IMG/VR virus record: IMGVR_UViG_3300008516_000204 | Coordinates: 42,112-106,111 of that record | Reading direction: 5' to 3' (one strand) | DNA from: a virus | DNA length: 64,000 nucleotides | Part shown: positions 14,015 to 22,330 of the stretch, in pieces | Position numbering within the stretch: position 1 is the first letter of the stretch | Layout of the letters: every line of letters starts with the position of its first letter | Notes under the pieces: generated by a model | The model's database searches: none | The model's input: the letters and a program-made list of their open reading frames with translations, nothing else | What the model was told of the DNA's origin: nothing | Translations under genes and position numbers: made by a program

Positions 14015-16555
14015 ATGTCTATATACTGCACAAAATGTCCTTTACACTTAACAAGCTTTACAAACGACAAGAAACATAAGGTAATCTGTCTTTCTGGTTG
14101 TGGCTCTAAATCTGCCAAGATTATGCTCATCGGCGAAGCACCAGGGAATGATGAGCTATTTAAGAAAGAGCCATTTGTGGGCAAGGCAGGCAAAGAACTG
14201 GACAAATGTTTGAAAGAGGCAGGGATAAATCGAGCCGAGATATTTTTGAGCAATAGTTGTCGTTGCCGACCACCAGATAATCGTGACCCAAATGCCAAAG
14301 AACTAAAAGCCTGCCGAGAATTTTTGGTGAATGAGATAAACGCTATCAAACCCAATGTCATCGGGCTTCTCGGTAATATAGCGATGAAGCAGGTTCTGGG
14401 CAAAACTGGTTCACTAAAGTATCAGGGGCAACCATTTTGGAGCGATGAGTTTCAGGTTACTTGTATACCACTTATTCATCCCAGTTATATTATTAGAAAT
14501 CAGGATAATATGGAGATTAGGGAGAAATTTATCAATGCCCTCAAATTTGTTAAGGAAGCCAGCAAAACTAAAAATCCAATTAAGCGGAAAGTTTCACCAG
14601 TTAAATATGTAGTTTGCGATAATATGAAGAAAGTTAAGGCACTATTTTCAAGATTAAGGCAGATTAAAGAGAATTCTATTGACACAGAATCGACTTCCTT
14701 GCGACCTTATAATGGCAAATTGCTTTGTGCGTCTTTTAGCTGGAAGGAAAATACTGGAATAGTCCTGCCTATTTTGGGCAGAAACCTCAAGCGGATTTGG
14801 AACAATCAGCAATATAATTGGATCTTGGGCGAGCTTCGCAAATATTTTAGTAGAAAAAATGTCAAGAAAATATATCAAAATGGTAAGCATGATATTCAAT
14901 GGTTCAAATATCACCTCGGCATAGAAAGCACGATAGAGTTTGATACTCAGTTGGCTCATTATTCTTTGAATATGGAATCGCCTCGACACAGTCACGGACT
15001 AAAGGAAATGGCTTGGACTTTTACAGATATGGGGAACTATGCTGAAAAAGTTGACCCAAAACAATTTGGCGACCCAAAATATATTAAAGAACATTACGAT
15101 GATATAATGCAATATGCCTGTGCGGATGCCGATTGCACTTTCAGGATTTACCGCAAATTATCGCCACAAATTACAAAAGAAAAAATGGACTATGTTCTTT
15201 ATAACATAATGCTTCCAGAATCCATAGTCTTGGCAGATATTGAACTAAATGGTGTCCAAATTGACAGGAAAAAATTGGAACGACTAAAATTTCAGTATGC
15301 TCGCAACTTGAATGCAACCGAAACCAAACTTTATTCTCTGCCAGCGATTAAAACAGTTGGGAACAAGCAATATAAGAAACTTGTTGATAAGCAGAAAGCC
15401 AAGTATAAAAATTCCAAAATAATTAAGAAGCGACACACATTAAAAGAATATCTGGACAAGGTTGAGCGACCCAAGTTCAATTTCAAATCGCACCAGCAAT
15501 TAGCCATATTGTTTTATGATATTTTGAAAATGCCCAAACCAGAGAAAACGAAGAAGGGAACAGCATTATCCACAGATAAAAAGACATTGGAAAAATTGGA
15601 AGGGAAACATCCCGTTATAAAACTGATTCTCAAATATAAGAAGCTGACGAAGATGTATAATACTTATATCTGCCCGACACTTGAATCTTTGGATGAGAAC
15701 GACAGGATACACACGGAATATAATCAGCACATCACTCGGACTGGTAGAATTTCGTCAAGCAGACCGAATCTCCAGAATGTTCCGAAGGAGTATGGCAAGG
15801 ATTTTAGGGACTGTTTTATAGCAAAAAAGGGACATAGACTATTGGAAGCAGATTCGAAACAAATCGAGTTTAGAGTATTGGCACATTTATCCCAAGACCA
15901 GAGAATGATTGCTGATATAAAAAGTGGAAAAGATATTCATACCATTACAGCATCAAGATTGTATAGGACAAAAGAAGAAGATGTTACCAAGGAACAGCGT
16001 GATAAAAGCAAGCCATTCGTTTTCGGCGTACCTTATGGTCGTGGTGCGAAAGCCATCGCTGAACAATATAAGCTGACGCTGAAAGAGGCGGAGGAACAGT
16101 TGAGATACTTCAATCAGATTTATCCGAGGGCTTCCAGATGGAACAAGGCAGCAGTGAGTGGTGCTAAAAGACACGAATATGTTAAGAGTTGGTTCGGGAG
16201 AAAAAGACCACTATTCCATATTAATGATAAGGATAAAATGTTGTCCGAGAAAGACGAGAGAAAAGTCGTGGCATCGGCTGTCCAATCAACCGCTTCAGAC
16301 ATTGTTGCCTTGCAAATGGTTGAGGTATATAAGAGATTAAGGGCGAATACCAAATCCAGAATTGTGCTAACCATTCACGATAGCATTGTAAGCGAAGTTC
16401 CCGACAATGAGATTGAAAAGGTTACAGGAATAGTAAAAGAGGAGATGACCAAAGCTCCTAAAGGATTCAGAGTTCCTCTGGATACCGATGTCAAGGTCGG
16501 GGAACAATGGGGTTCTATGCACGATTCAGATAAGGTTGAAAGCGAGGAAGAATAA
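14015..16555 (+). CDS. Uracil-DNA glycosylase (family 4-like) fused to DNA polymerase I with 3'-5' exonuclease
   Basis: 846 aa. Residues ~1-165 form a family-4 uracil-DNA glycosylase: Fe-S cysteines C5, C8, C84 and C100 (C-x2-C ... C-x15-C), motif GEAPGNDE at 40-47 and HPSYIIR with H155. Residues ~205-400 give a DnaQ-like proofreading exonuclease (SIDTEST with D223/E225, GKHDIQWF, YACADADCTF). The polymerase follows: motif A ADSKQIEFRVLAHL (D613), motif B KSKPFVFGVPYG and motif C TIHDSIVSEVP (H788, D789, S790). The usual motif C glutamate is Ser here. There is no 5' nuclease domain. The glycosylase may remove or sense uracil ahead of synthesis. The gene lies after the methylases and starts 2 bases past the preceding stop. 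Confidence 0.92.
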   Translation: MSIYCTKCPLHLTSFTNDKKHKVICLSGCGSKSAKIMLIGEAPGNDELFKKEPFVGKAGKELDKCLKEAGINRAEIFLSNSCRCRPPDNRDPNAKELKACREFLVNEINAIKPNVIGLLGNIAMKQVLGKTGSLKYQGQPFWSDEFQVTCIPLIHPSYIIRNQDNMEIREKFINALKFVKEASKTKNPIKRKVSPVKYVVCDNMKKVKALFSRLRQIKENSIDTESTSLRPYNGKLLCASFSWKENTGIVLPILGRNLKRIWNNQQYNWILGELRKYFSRKNVKKIYQNGKHDIQWFKYHLGIESTIEFDTQLAHYSLNMESPRHSHGLKEMAWTFTDMGNYAEKVDPKQFGDPKYIKEHYDDIMQYACADADCTFRIYRKLSPQITKEKMDYVLYNIMLPESIVLADIELNGVQIDRKKLERLKFQYARNLNATETKLYSLPAIKTVGNKQYKKLVDKQKAKYKNSKIIKKRHTLKEYLDKVERPKFNFKSHQQLAILFYDILKMPKPEKTKKGTALSTDKKTLEKLEGKHPVIKLILKYKKLTKMYNTYICPTLESLDENDRIHTEYNQHITRTGRISSSRPNLQNVPKEYGKDFRDCFIAKKGHRLLEADSKQIEFRVLAHLSQDQRMIADIKSGKDIHTITASRLYRTKEEDVTKEQRDKSKPFVFGVPYGRGAKAIAEQYKLTLKEAEEQLRYFNQIYPRASRWNKAAVSGAKRHEYVKSWFGRKRPLFHINDKDKMLSEKDERKVVASAVQSTASDIVALQMVEVYKRLRANTKSRIVLTIHDSIVSEVPDNEIEKVTGIVKEEMTKAPKGFRVPLDTDVKVGEQWGSMHDSDKVESEEE

Positions 16556-16894
16556 ATGAAACACAAAAATCATGAATGGCAATTAACCAATTTGGAATTA
16601 TCTAAACGCTTAAAGGAATTAGGAGTAAAGCAAGAGAGTTTGTGGTGGTGGGTTAATTTTGAAGGTATTTCAAAAGATGACCCTGCTTATGGCGGTTATC
16701 CTGATTGGCAATTAGTGCAAGAAGATAATGATTTTAGCGATAGAGATGCTTACTCCGCCTTTACTGTTGCTGAATTGTATCAAATTCATTGGAAAGCATT
16801 TGGCAGATTTCCAAGCGTAATAGGACTTAAGCCTACTCAAATAGCAAATTATTTAGCAGAAGAACTTATAGAGAGAAAAAAGAAATATAAATGA
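16556..16894 (+). CDS. Conserved phage hypothetical protein, 112 aa
   Basis: Directly follows the polymerase TAA. LTNLELSKRLKELGVKQESLWWW and YSAFTVAELYQ, with a C-terminal IANYLAEELIERKKKYK, are a pattern common in small phage and plasmid proteins of unknown function. The polymerase and this gene are likely co-transcribed. Possibly a small regulator. Confidence 0.65.
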   Translation: MKHKNHEWQLTNLELSKRLKELGVKQESLWWWVNFEGISKDDPAYGGYPDWQLVQEDNDFSDRDAYSAFTVAELYQIHWKAFGRFPSVIGLKPTQIANYLAEELIERKKKYK

Positions 16895-17070
16895 AACTAT
16901 TTGACATCAAATTCAACACCATACCTGTCAGAAAATGGCTAAACGAGCATCGATGCCATAGAAAAAGGCAGTTCTCGGCATATGACGAGGAAAATCATGG
17001 GATAGTTTGTGTAAAATGTCTGGATTGCAATCAACTTTTTATATTGGATGAGATAGGAGGTTTGAGATGA
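16891..17070 (+). CDS. Small cysteine/histidine protein, 59 aa
   Basis: Overlaps neighbours by ATGA at both ends (16891-16894 and 17067-17070). HRCHRKR and CVKCLDC provide a possible zinc site. The DIKFNTIPVRKWL start is unremarkable. No family known. Confidence 0.55.
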   Translation: MKLFDIKFNTIPVRKWLNEHRCHRKRQFSAYDEENHGIVCVKCLDCNQLFILDEIGGLR

Positions 17071-17324
17071 AGATAGCAACTAAATTAAATATGCTCCCAA
17101 CTAATATTATAGGGAAACCTGTAAAATATGATAGAATTAAAGTTGGAAAGATAATTGAGGTTAATAGTCCTACCCAAGGTTTTGTAACTATAAAAATAGA
17201 TACTAAATATTGTAAGTTATTAAGAGAGCTTATAAGAAGCAAATTAGTAAAAACACAAATAAAAGCAGATAATTTATTGCTCTATTCAGAAAAAAGATTC
17301 CCTCAAAAGATAAAGGAGGAATAA
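17067..17324 (+). CDS. Hypothetical protein, 85 aa
   Basis: The start overlaps the upstream TGA; GGAGG precedes it. A mixed alpha/beta basic protein (IGKPVKYDRIKVGKIIEV, TKYCKLLRELIRSKL). It ends with an AAGGAGGA site serving the next gene. Not recognised. Confidence 0.55.
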   Translation: MKIATKLNMLPTNIIGKPVKYDRIKVGKIIEVNSPTQGFVTIKIDTKYCKLLRELIRSKLVKTQIKADNLLLYSEKRFPQKIKEE

Positions 17325-17325
17325 A

Positions 17326-17514
17326 ATGAAGATAACCAAAGTTGTTCGTGGGTTCGGGAAAAATATCAATCTGGGCAACTATGAATCGGCTCGGTTCTTC
17401 GCCTCACTGGAAGCCGAAGTCAACGATGGCGATGATGTCAAGAAAGTTTCCAAGCAGCTTCAAAAGGGCGTGGAACATCTCGTTAATCAGGATATTAAGA
17501 AATACAAAGGATAG
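17326..17514 (+). CDS. Hypothetical protein, 62 aa
   Basis: Preceded by AAGGAGGA. The pattern NLGNYESARFFASLEAEV and DDVKKVSKQLQKGVEHLV resembles small phage proteins of unknown role. GC content looks higher than in its neighbours, as in several short conserved genes here. Confidence 0.6.
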   Translation: MKITKVVRGFGKNINLGNYESARFFASLEAEVNDGDDVKKVSKQLQKGVEHLVNQDIKKYKG

Positions 17515-17523
17515 AAGGAATTA

Positions 17524-17763
17524 ATGTTTTATAAAATATATAGATATTTAGCAGAATTTTTCTTGGAAAGATGTGGTTTTCTGCCAACAGAAATAAAAAG
17601 AGTATTTGCTACGCATTTAGTAAAAAATATTCCAACTGGTGAGAAATTTTGCATAGCTCCAGAGAATATAGAGAATAGCCAAGTTTCGCTTCAAGAAATA
17701 AAAGAAATATGCTCTTCAGTTGAATATAGTGCTGAAGAAGATTTGTATAACTGCATAAGATAG
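17524..17763 (+). CDS. Hypothetical protein, 79 aa
   Basis: GAAGGA lies before the ATG. YKIYRYLAEFFLERCGFLP and a charged remainder suggest an amphipathic helix followed by a small domain. Family unknown. Confidence 0.5.
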   Translation: MFYKIYRYLAEFFLERCGFLPTEIKRVFATHLVKNIPTGEKFCIAPENIENSQVSLQEIKEICSSVEYSAEEDLYNCIR

Positions 17764-17774
17764 GAGCTCCAAAT

Positions 17775-17921
17775 ATGGAAAAAAAAGATGATATCATACT
17801 ATCTCGAAGTGAGCAAGGCTTATGTCCTTTTTGCAAAGAACTTATCGGAACAGATTTTAAAGTAGTAGAATACAGAGGTAAAAAAATTTGGGTTTGTAAA
17901 AAACACCCAATAAGCGAATAG
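17775..17921 (+). CDS. Small zinc-finger-like protein, 48 aa
   Basis: An AGGAGCTCC site precedes the ATG. CPFCKEL and the C-terminal VCKKHP give a CxxC...CxxH pattern, one of several tiny zinc-binding proteins in this window. Confidence 0.5.
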   Translation: MEKKDDIILSRSEQGLCPFCKELIGTDFKVVEYRGKKIWVCKKHPISE

Positions 17922-17930
17922 GAGGCTAAT

Positions 17931-18371
17931 ATGAAAACCTTGGACAGAATCATCAGGGAACTCAAGCTGACCGACGACATCAAGCGGATTTCGAAGGTCG
18001 AGCAGCGAATCCCCAGAAATGGCATTATCCCAGAAAACGATGCCATGATATTGCATGTGCTATTCCTGCAAGCAAAAATGAAGCTGACAGACTTGGTAAC
18101 GAAAGCCAAGAGGTATGAGCAGCACATAAAGATAACGAGGAATAATAAGTTAAATCTGCTTACATCCAAATCTGGCGAAAAAAGCGAGGCTGCGAAGTTG
18201 AGGATAGCACATGGTAATAAGGAGTGGCAGGTTTTGCAAGAGGAGAGGGTAAATGCAGAAATTCTGGTGGACTGGCTTATAAACAAGCGTCGGGATTTTG
18301 GGGATGCTTCTATTATGTGCCGAGAAACATTGAAGTTTGTGCGTGAGGATAAAAATCAAGAACAAAAATAA
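17931..18371 (+). CDS. Hypothetical helical protein upstream of the SSB-like gene, 146 aa
   Basis: Preceded by AGGAGGC. Long charged helices (QAKMKLTDLVTKAKRYEQHIKITR and ERVNAEILVDWLINKRRDF) suggest a coiled-coil protein. It sits just upstream of the SSB-like gene and two genes before the RuvC-like resolvase, so a replication or recombination accessory role is possible. The family was not recognised. Confidence 0.55.
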   Translation: MKTLDRIIRELKLTDDIKRISKVEQRIPRNGIIPENDAMILHVLFLQAKMKLTDLVTKAKRYEQHIKITRNNKLNLLTSKSGEKSEAAKLRIAHGNKEWQVLQEERVNAEILVDWLINKRRDFGDASIMCRETLKFVREDKNQEQK

Positions 18372-18390
18372 ATGATAAGGAGGTGTGAAA

Positions 18391-18939
18391 ATGGCTGACA
18401 GAAAAGACAATAACGACCTTGCCAACTTCGAGGTTAAAGTCAGTGATGGTCAGGGTGGCGATTATTATCTTCTGCCCGAACGGACTTGGTTAGCAGCAAA
18501 ATTAATCGCTGTAAAATCCAAGAATACCCAAAAGGGGCAGAGAGCCAACTTTGTCTATGAAACAGTCAAGGAATATGATGGCGAAACTCGTAGAGCATAT
18601 CGTTCAGTTCCGCTTCATAAGACTGTTACAGAGAAGGCTGATTTATATGTAACCATAGCTGAACATCTTGGCAGACCTTTGGAAGTTGATGAGAGCGTTA
18701 AACTTGGTGATTTGACTGGGAAAGTTTATCTCATTTCTTTGGATAATAAAGAAGTCGGGGAAAATACTTACCAGAATGTTACCAAGGTCAAGCCTTACAA
18801 GGGAAAGGGCAAAACTACCACTCGTCGCAGACCTGTGGAGATAGCAGAAGAAGAACCCTTACTTGTAGATGATGATTTGAAGGAAACACAGGCAGAACCA
18901 CAAGAGGAAGAAATTAGCGAGGAAGAGCTTCCTTTCTAA
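18391..18939 (+). CDS. ssb: Probable single-stranded DNA-binding protein (SSB-like, acidic C-terminal tail)
   Basis: 182 aa with AAGGAGGT ending 6 bases before ATG 18391; GTG 18385 is less well spaced. The N-terminal ~120 residues look like an OB-type beta domain (YYLLPERTWLAAKLIAV, KVYLISLDNKEVG). A Lys/Arg-rich linker (GKGKTTTRRRP) and a strongly acidic tail ending SEEELPF follow. An acidic tip ending in PF, as in SSB DDDIPF, recruits replication and repair proteins. It resembles phage single-strand binding proteins of the DUF2815/DUF669 kind. Position next to recombination genes supports the call. Confidence 0.65.
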   Translation: MADRKDNNDLANFEVKVSDGQGGDYYLLPERTWLAAKLIAVKSKNTQKGQRANFVYETVKEYDGETRRAYRSVPLHKTVTEKADLYVTIAEHLGRPLEVDESVKLGDLTGKVYLISLDNKEVGENTYQNVTKVKPYKGKGKTTTRRRPVEIAEEEPLLVDDDLKETQAEPQEEEISEEELPF

Positions 18940-18954
18940 TTAAAATGCTTAATC

Positions 18955-18981
18955 GGTGGGGTGTCCAAGCGATACCCCACC
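18955..18981 (+). terminator. GC-rich hairpin after the SSB-like gene
   Basis: A perfect 8-bp stem (GGTGGGGT at 18955-18962 pairing with ACCCCACC at 18974-18981) closes an 11-nt loop 16 bases after the SSB-like TAA. No U-run follows (TAAAGCAAATTTAAAA), so it may act as a weak terminator, an mRNA-stabilising 3' end or a site for a protein. It is one of the few clearly structured intergenic segments in the window. Confidence 0.5.
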
Positions 18982-19007
18982 TAAAGCAAATTTAAAAAGG
19001 TATAATA

Positions 19008-19634
19008 ATGAAAGTAATTGATTTATTTTGCGGTGCTGGTGGAGCCAGTATAGGTTTGAAGCAAGCAGGCTTTAATTATATTCTTGGTATTGATATAAAT
19101 AATCAACCAGAATATCCTTTTGAGTTTATTAAATCTAATGTATTTGATATGGATGCTAATTTTTTAAGGCGATTTGATTTTATTTGGGCTTCACCGCCTT
19201 GTCAAAAATATACTTGGGCTTCAAAGAAGTGGCAAAATAGGGGCAAAAAATATCCTGATTATATTAAAAGAACTAGAGAAATGCTTTTAAAAGTTAGCAA
19301 ACCCTTTGTTTTAGAGAATGTTATTAATGCACCATTAAGAAAAGACTTAATTCTTTGTGGTGAGATGTTTAACCTAAAAGTTATAAGGCATAGGATTTTT
19401 GAAATCGAAGGTTTTCAAGCAGAACAACCAAAACATAAGAAGCACAAAGGAACAGTAAGACAAGGATATTATGTTACTGTTGCGGGTCATGGTGGAGATG
19501 GTAAAGCAAGTTTAAAAAGTTGGCAAGAAGCGATGAAAATTAATTGGATAGCAGATAAAAAAATGTTAGCAGAGGCAGTTCCTCCAGCTTATGCAAAATA
19601 TATCGGAGAACAATTTATAAAATGCAAATCCTAG
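19008..19634 (+). CDS. DNA (cytosine-5) methyltransferase, short phage type
   Basis: 208 aa. The C5-methylase landmarks are present: motif I DLFCGAGGASIGL at residue 5, motif IV ASPPCQKYTWA with the catalytic Cys, motif VI VLENV and motif VIII VIRHRIFEIEG. Motif X corresponds to AVPPAYAKYIGEQ at the end. The target-recognition region is very short. No endonuclease partner is adjacent. It is one of two C5 methylases here (the other at 34932-36071). A role in protecting phage DNA from restriction is likely. Confidence 0.9.
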   Translation: MKVIDLFCGAGGASIGLKQAGFNYILGIDINNQPEYPFEFIKSNVFDMDANFLRRFDFIWASPPCQKYTWASKKWQNRGKKYPDYIKRTREMLLKVSKPFVLENVINAPLRKDLILCGEMFNLKVIRHRIFEIEGFQAEQPKHKKHKGTVRQGYYVTVAGHGGDGKASLKSWQEAMKINWIADKKMLAEAVPPAYAKYIGEQFIKCKS

Positions 19635-20218
19635 GAATTGATTTAGACACGAATTACTGTGGTGTCGCAATATTAGACCATAACCTACGCTTAATTAAGC
19701 GAAAGCTCCTTACTCTATCTGGCAAGACGGAAATTCAGAAAATGATTGAATTGGCTTTTTACATCTATTCTATTAAGCACAGTATTGATGAGATAGTTAT
19801 TGAGGATACTTTTATGGCGAAAAATGCCAAAACATTTAAACATTTATCAAGATTGGCGGGAGCAATTGAGTATCTCTGTTATCGCAAGTTTAATAAAGAG
19901 GCACATTTTATTATGGCACGACAAGCACGAGGGTATTCACAGCTTAAGGGCAACTGCAAAAAAATAGAAACCCAGTTAAAAATTGCCAAGGAATATGGAT
20001 TGGTGGATGACAAGATTTTTTATAAGTATCATGGCAAAATCGGAAACCTGTATCAGCAATACAAGGACAAGAAAATAACCAAGGGGCAGTTCGACTACCG
20101 AGCCGACAAAAAGTTTAGCGAGGAGTTTTTCGAGGAAACCAAATTATCAAATCACGAGGCTGATGCTGTGATTATCGGCAAGGCACTAATTCTGCGATTA
20201 AAGGAGAAAAAGATATGA
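19622..20218 (+). CDS. RuvC-like Holliday junction resolvase
   Basis: 198 aa. It starts with ILGIDLDTNYCGVAIL (catalytic Asp, RNase H fold), then IDEIVIEDTFMAKN (Glu), and ends with NHEADAVIIGKAL (Asp pair). These are the RuvC/poxvirus A22-like acidic residues. In relatives such enzymes resolve branched DNA during recombination or before packaging. It overlaps the upstream methylase by 13 bases and the next ORF by ATGA. RecA lies 0.5 kb downstream. Confidence 0.8.
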   Translation: MQILGIDLDTNYCGVAILDHNLRLIKRKLLTLSGKTEIQKMIELAFYIYSIKHSIDEIVIEDTFMAKNAKTFKHLSRLAGAIEYLCYRKFNKEAHFIMARQARGYSQLKGNCKKIETQLKIAKEYGLVDDKIFYKYHGKIGNLYQQYKDKKITKGQFDYRADKKFSEEFFEETKLSNHEADAVIIGKALILRLKEKKI

Positions 20219-20553
20219 GTTTTTATTGCAAATCCTGCGGACTTGCTCCAAAAGGAGTGAAGCAACAGAAGGTAGTAACCAAGGCGAGAAATGTAAAATA
20301 CCTTTTTCGCAATATCTATCTCAGTAGGCAGATCGATAACATTACTGGTATCCCCAAACTTATCCCCTCAGCTCCTAAAGTCGTGAAAGAAACCTCTGGA
20401 TTTGAGATAATTGAACAGACTATCTACTGTCCTAAATGTGCACCAGAGGATGACAAACCCGAAGTTGTGGGAACAGTTAATAGGTATATCGACAGAACCG
20501 TTTATGTGAGGGACAGGGAAAAGAGAGGGATGTTTAGCAGGAGGAGAAGGTAA
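20215..20553 (+). CDS. Zinc-ribbon-like hypothetical protein, 112 aa
   Basis: The N-terminal CKSCGL and the central CPKCAPEDD form a likely split zinc ribbon. A basic C-terminal tail (DREKRGMFSRRRR) may bind nucleic acid. It lies between the resolvase and RecA, coupled by ATGA upstream. The family was not recognised. Confidence 0.6.
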   Translation: MSFYCKSCGLAPKGVKQQKVVTKARNVKYLFRNIYLSRQIDNITGIPKLIPSAPKVVKETSGFEIIEQTIYCPKCAPEDDKPEVVGTVNRYIDRTVYVRDREKRGMFSRRRR

Positions 20554-20554
20554 G

Positions 20555-20698
20555 ATGTATGGACATATCCAATGCAATAAGCATACAAGGCAGTTTCCCG
20601 AACTGGGAATTCGAATTGAATATTTTCGTCGAACTAAAGGTAGAAAGATTCATATGACTGTATCTCTATGGACTATCAGAATATATCTTTTTATATAA
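20555..20698 (+). CDS. Hypothetical protein, 47 aa
   Basis: A 47-codon ORF directly before RecA's ribosome site (AAGGAGA); it has its own GGAGAAGG site. CNKHTRQF and RIEYFRRTKGRKIH precede a hydrophobic end (TVSLWTIRIYLFI). It is loosely like the 43-aa ORF at 27004. Function unknown. Confidence 0.45.
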   Translation: MYGHIQCNKHTRQFPELGIRIEYFRRTKGRKIHMTVSLWTIRIYLFI

Positions 20699-20708
20699 GG
20701 AGAAATAA

Positions 20709-21728
20709 ATGGGAGAACTTGAAAAAATTATCAATGAAATAAATAAACAGTATCCAGGCTCGGTTATGCGACTCGGAAAATGTGCCTATACCAAGAAGAA
20801 ACGGGTTTCCACTGGCTCTTTTGCGCTTGATATGGCGACTGGTGGAGGCATACCAGAAGGGAGCATAATCGAGATGTTTGGCCCATTATCTTCGGGAAAA
20901 ACATTTTCGGCACTCAAACTGGTCGCCGAAGTCCAGAAAATCGGAAGAAAGGCAGCATATATCGATTTGGAAAACGCCATCGATTTGGAGTGGTGCGAAA
21001 AATTGGGGGTAAACAACAAAGAGCTGATTATATCCCAACCTTCTTCGGCAGAACAGGCGATAGATACCGTTGACAAGTTGGTTAGAAGCAGAGAATTGGG
21101 GATTATTGTGATTGACAGCTTGGCGAGTATGACCCCGCTAGTAGAGATAGAAAGCTCGGCTGAAGACCAGCAAATGGGAGTCGCTGCCCGTCTCGCCAAC
21201 AAAATGGTTCGGAAGGTTCAATCGGCACTGCAACCAGTTGATTTGGGAAAGGGAGAATCTTATAATAGGTGTATCGTTGTCTTCATTAACCAGATTAGGA
21301 TGAAAATCGGAGTGCTATATGGTAATCCTGAAACCACGCCTTGTGGAAAAGGTGTTGGATTTTGTGCTGCTATTCGGATTAGATTAAGCAGAAAAGAATG
21401 GCTTCAGGAAGGAACTGGCGTGAATAAAAAGACTGTTGGGCAGGTTGTCGCCTTCAAGACGGTTAAGAACAAGACCTATGAGCCATTCAGAGTGGGAACT
21501 TTCAACATTTATTTCAAGGATGGTTCAATAGACAATTATGCAAGCATCATTCAGTATGGAATATTCTATGAGTATATTAAGAGGGCAGGGGCGATTTATA
21601 CTTTTGAGAAGAAAAAATTTAAAGGCAAGGTTGCCTTAATCAATCATTTAAAGGCTCATCCTAAATTGGTTGGAAAACTCAAGACCGATATAAAGAAAGC
21701 ACTGTTTAGAGGAAATGAAGAAGAATAA
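20709..21728 (+). CDS. recA: RecA-type recombinase
   Basis: 339 aa. The N-terminal segment YPGSVMRLG precedes Walker A GPLSSGKT at 58-65 (bacterial RecA usually has GPESSGKT). Walker B-like IIVIDSLASM follows and the L2 region is FINQIRMKIGVLYGNPETTPCGKG. It lacks the usual long C-terminal acidic end but finishes with GNEEE. RecA catalyses strand exchange and homologous pairing. Near SSB-like, RuvC-like and SbcCD genes it would drive recombination-dependent replication or repair. A downstream small Zn-finger ORF overlaps its end. Confidence 0.93.
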   Translation: MGELEKIINEINKQYPGSVMRLGKCAYTKKKRVSTGSFALDMATGGGIPEGSIIEMFGPLSSGKTFSALKLVAEVQKIGRKAAYIDLENAIDLEWCEKLGVNNKELIISQPSSAEQAIDTVDKLVRSRELGIIVIDSLASMTPLVEIESSAEDQQMGVAARLANKMVRKVQSALQPVDLGKGESYNRCIVVFINQIRMKIGVLYGNPETTPCGKGVGFCAAIRIRLSRKEWLQEGTGVNKKTVGQVVAFKTVKNKTYEPFRVGTFNIYFKDGSIDNYASIIQYGIFYEYIKRAGAIYTFEKKKFKGKVALINHLKAHPKLVGKLKTDIKKALFRGNEEE

Positions 21729-21876
21729 ATTAGTTATATACGGCTGTCCCCATTGCAGAGAATATTTGTGCAAATGTGATTATTATAGATACTGTATGTA
21801 TTGTGGCAAATCCTATGATAAGAATAAATTGATAATTTTGAAGACTATAACTTGGGAGGATTTTGGTTGTGAATAA
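21715..21876 (+). CDS. Small cysteine-rich protein, 53 aa
   Basis: Overlaps the RecA end by 14 bases. CPHCREYLCKC and CMYCGKSYDK provide two CxxC-type pairs consistent with a zinc ribbon. It ends 8 bases inside the next gene's start region. Probably genuine, given the conserved cysteine pattern. Confidence 0.5.
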   Translation: MKKNKLVIYGCPHCREYLCKCDYYRYCMYCGKSYDKNKLIILKTITWEDFGCE

Positions 21877-22330
21877 ATCCTGTTCTAACTGTGGATTTGA
21901 AATTAATGGCTATTGTCCAGAACATAGAATAAAAACAAAAGTAGTTCCAAAGGCTTGTCCTTCTTGGAAACGAAAGTCTACTACCAAGCAATTTTACGAT
22001 AAGAAAAGAAGACAAAAAATCAGAAAGAAATCTATCAAGCAGGAAAACCAAGTCGCACGGGAAGTCGGAGGCAGAAGGCAACCGATGAGTGGTGCAGGCT
22101 ATCACAAGGGCGATGTCAAATCCAAACTGCGGTTAATCGAGATAAAGTTTACTGATAAGAATAGTTATGCTCTTAAGCGAGAGGTATTGGAAAAGATTTT
22201 TTACGAGGCGGTATATGAGGATAGGGAATTGCCATATCTTCAAATTAGAATGGGAATGAAAAATTATTGTGTAGTATTAAAAGACGATTTGGAAGCGATA
22301 ATTCGAGAACTTAAGGAAAGCAGAAAATGA
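21869..22330 (+). CDS. PD-(D/E)XK nuclease-like protein with N-terminal zinc ribbon
   Basis: GTG 21869 is preferred because GGGAGGA lies 8 bases upstream; TTG 21863 is too close. The N-terminus has CSNCGFEIN...CPEH...ACPSW (Cys-rich). Then EVGGRRQPMSGAGYHKGDVKSKLRLIEIKFTDK gives the D-x(n)-E-x-K core of PD-(D/E)XK enzymes such as archaeal-type junction resolvases and VRR-NUC-like nucleases. 153 aa. Located between RecA and a homing endonuclease, it probably acts on recombination intermediates; which substrate is uncertain. Confidence 0.65.
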   Translation: MNKSCSNCGFEINGYCPEHRIKTKVVPKACPSWKRKSTTKQFYDKKRRQKIRKKSIKQENQVAREVGGRRQPMSGAGYHKGDVKSKLRLIEIKFTDKNSYALKREVLEKIFYEAVYEDRELPYLQIRMGMKNYCVVLKDDLEAIIRELKESRK

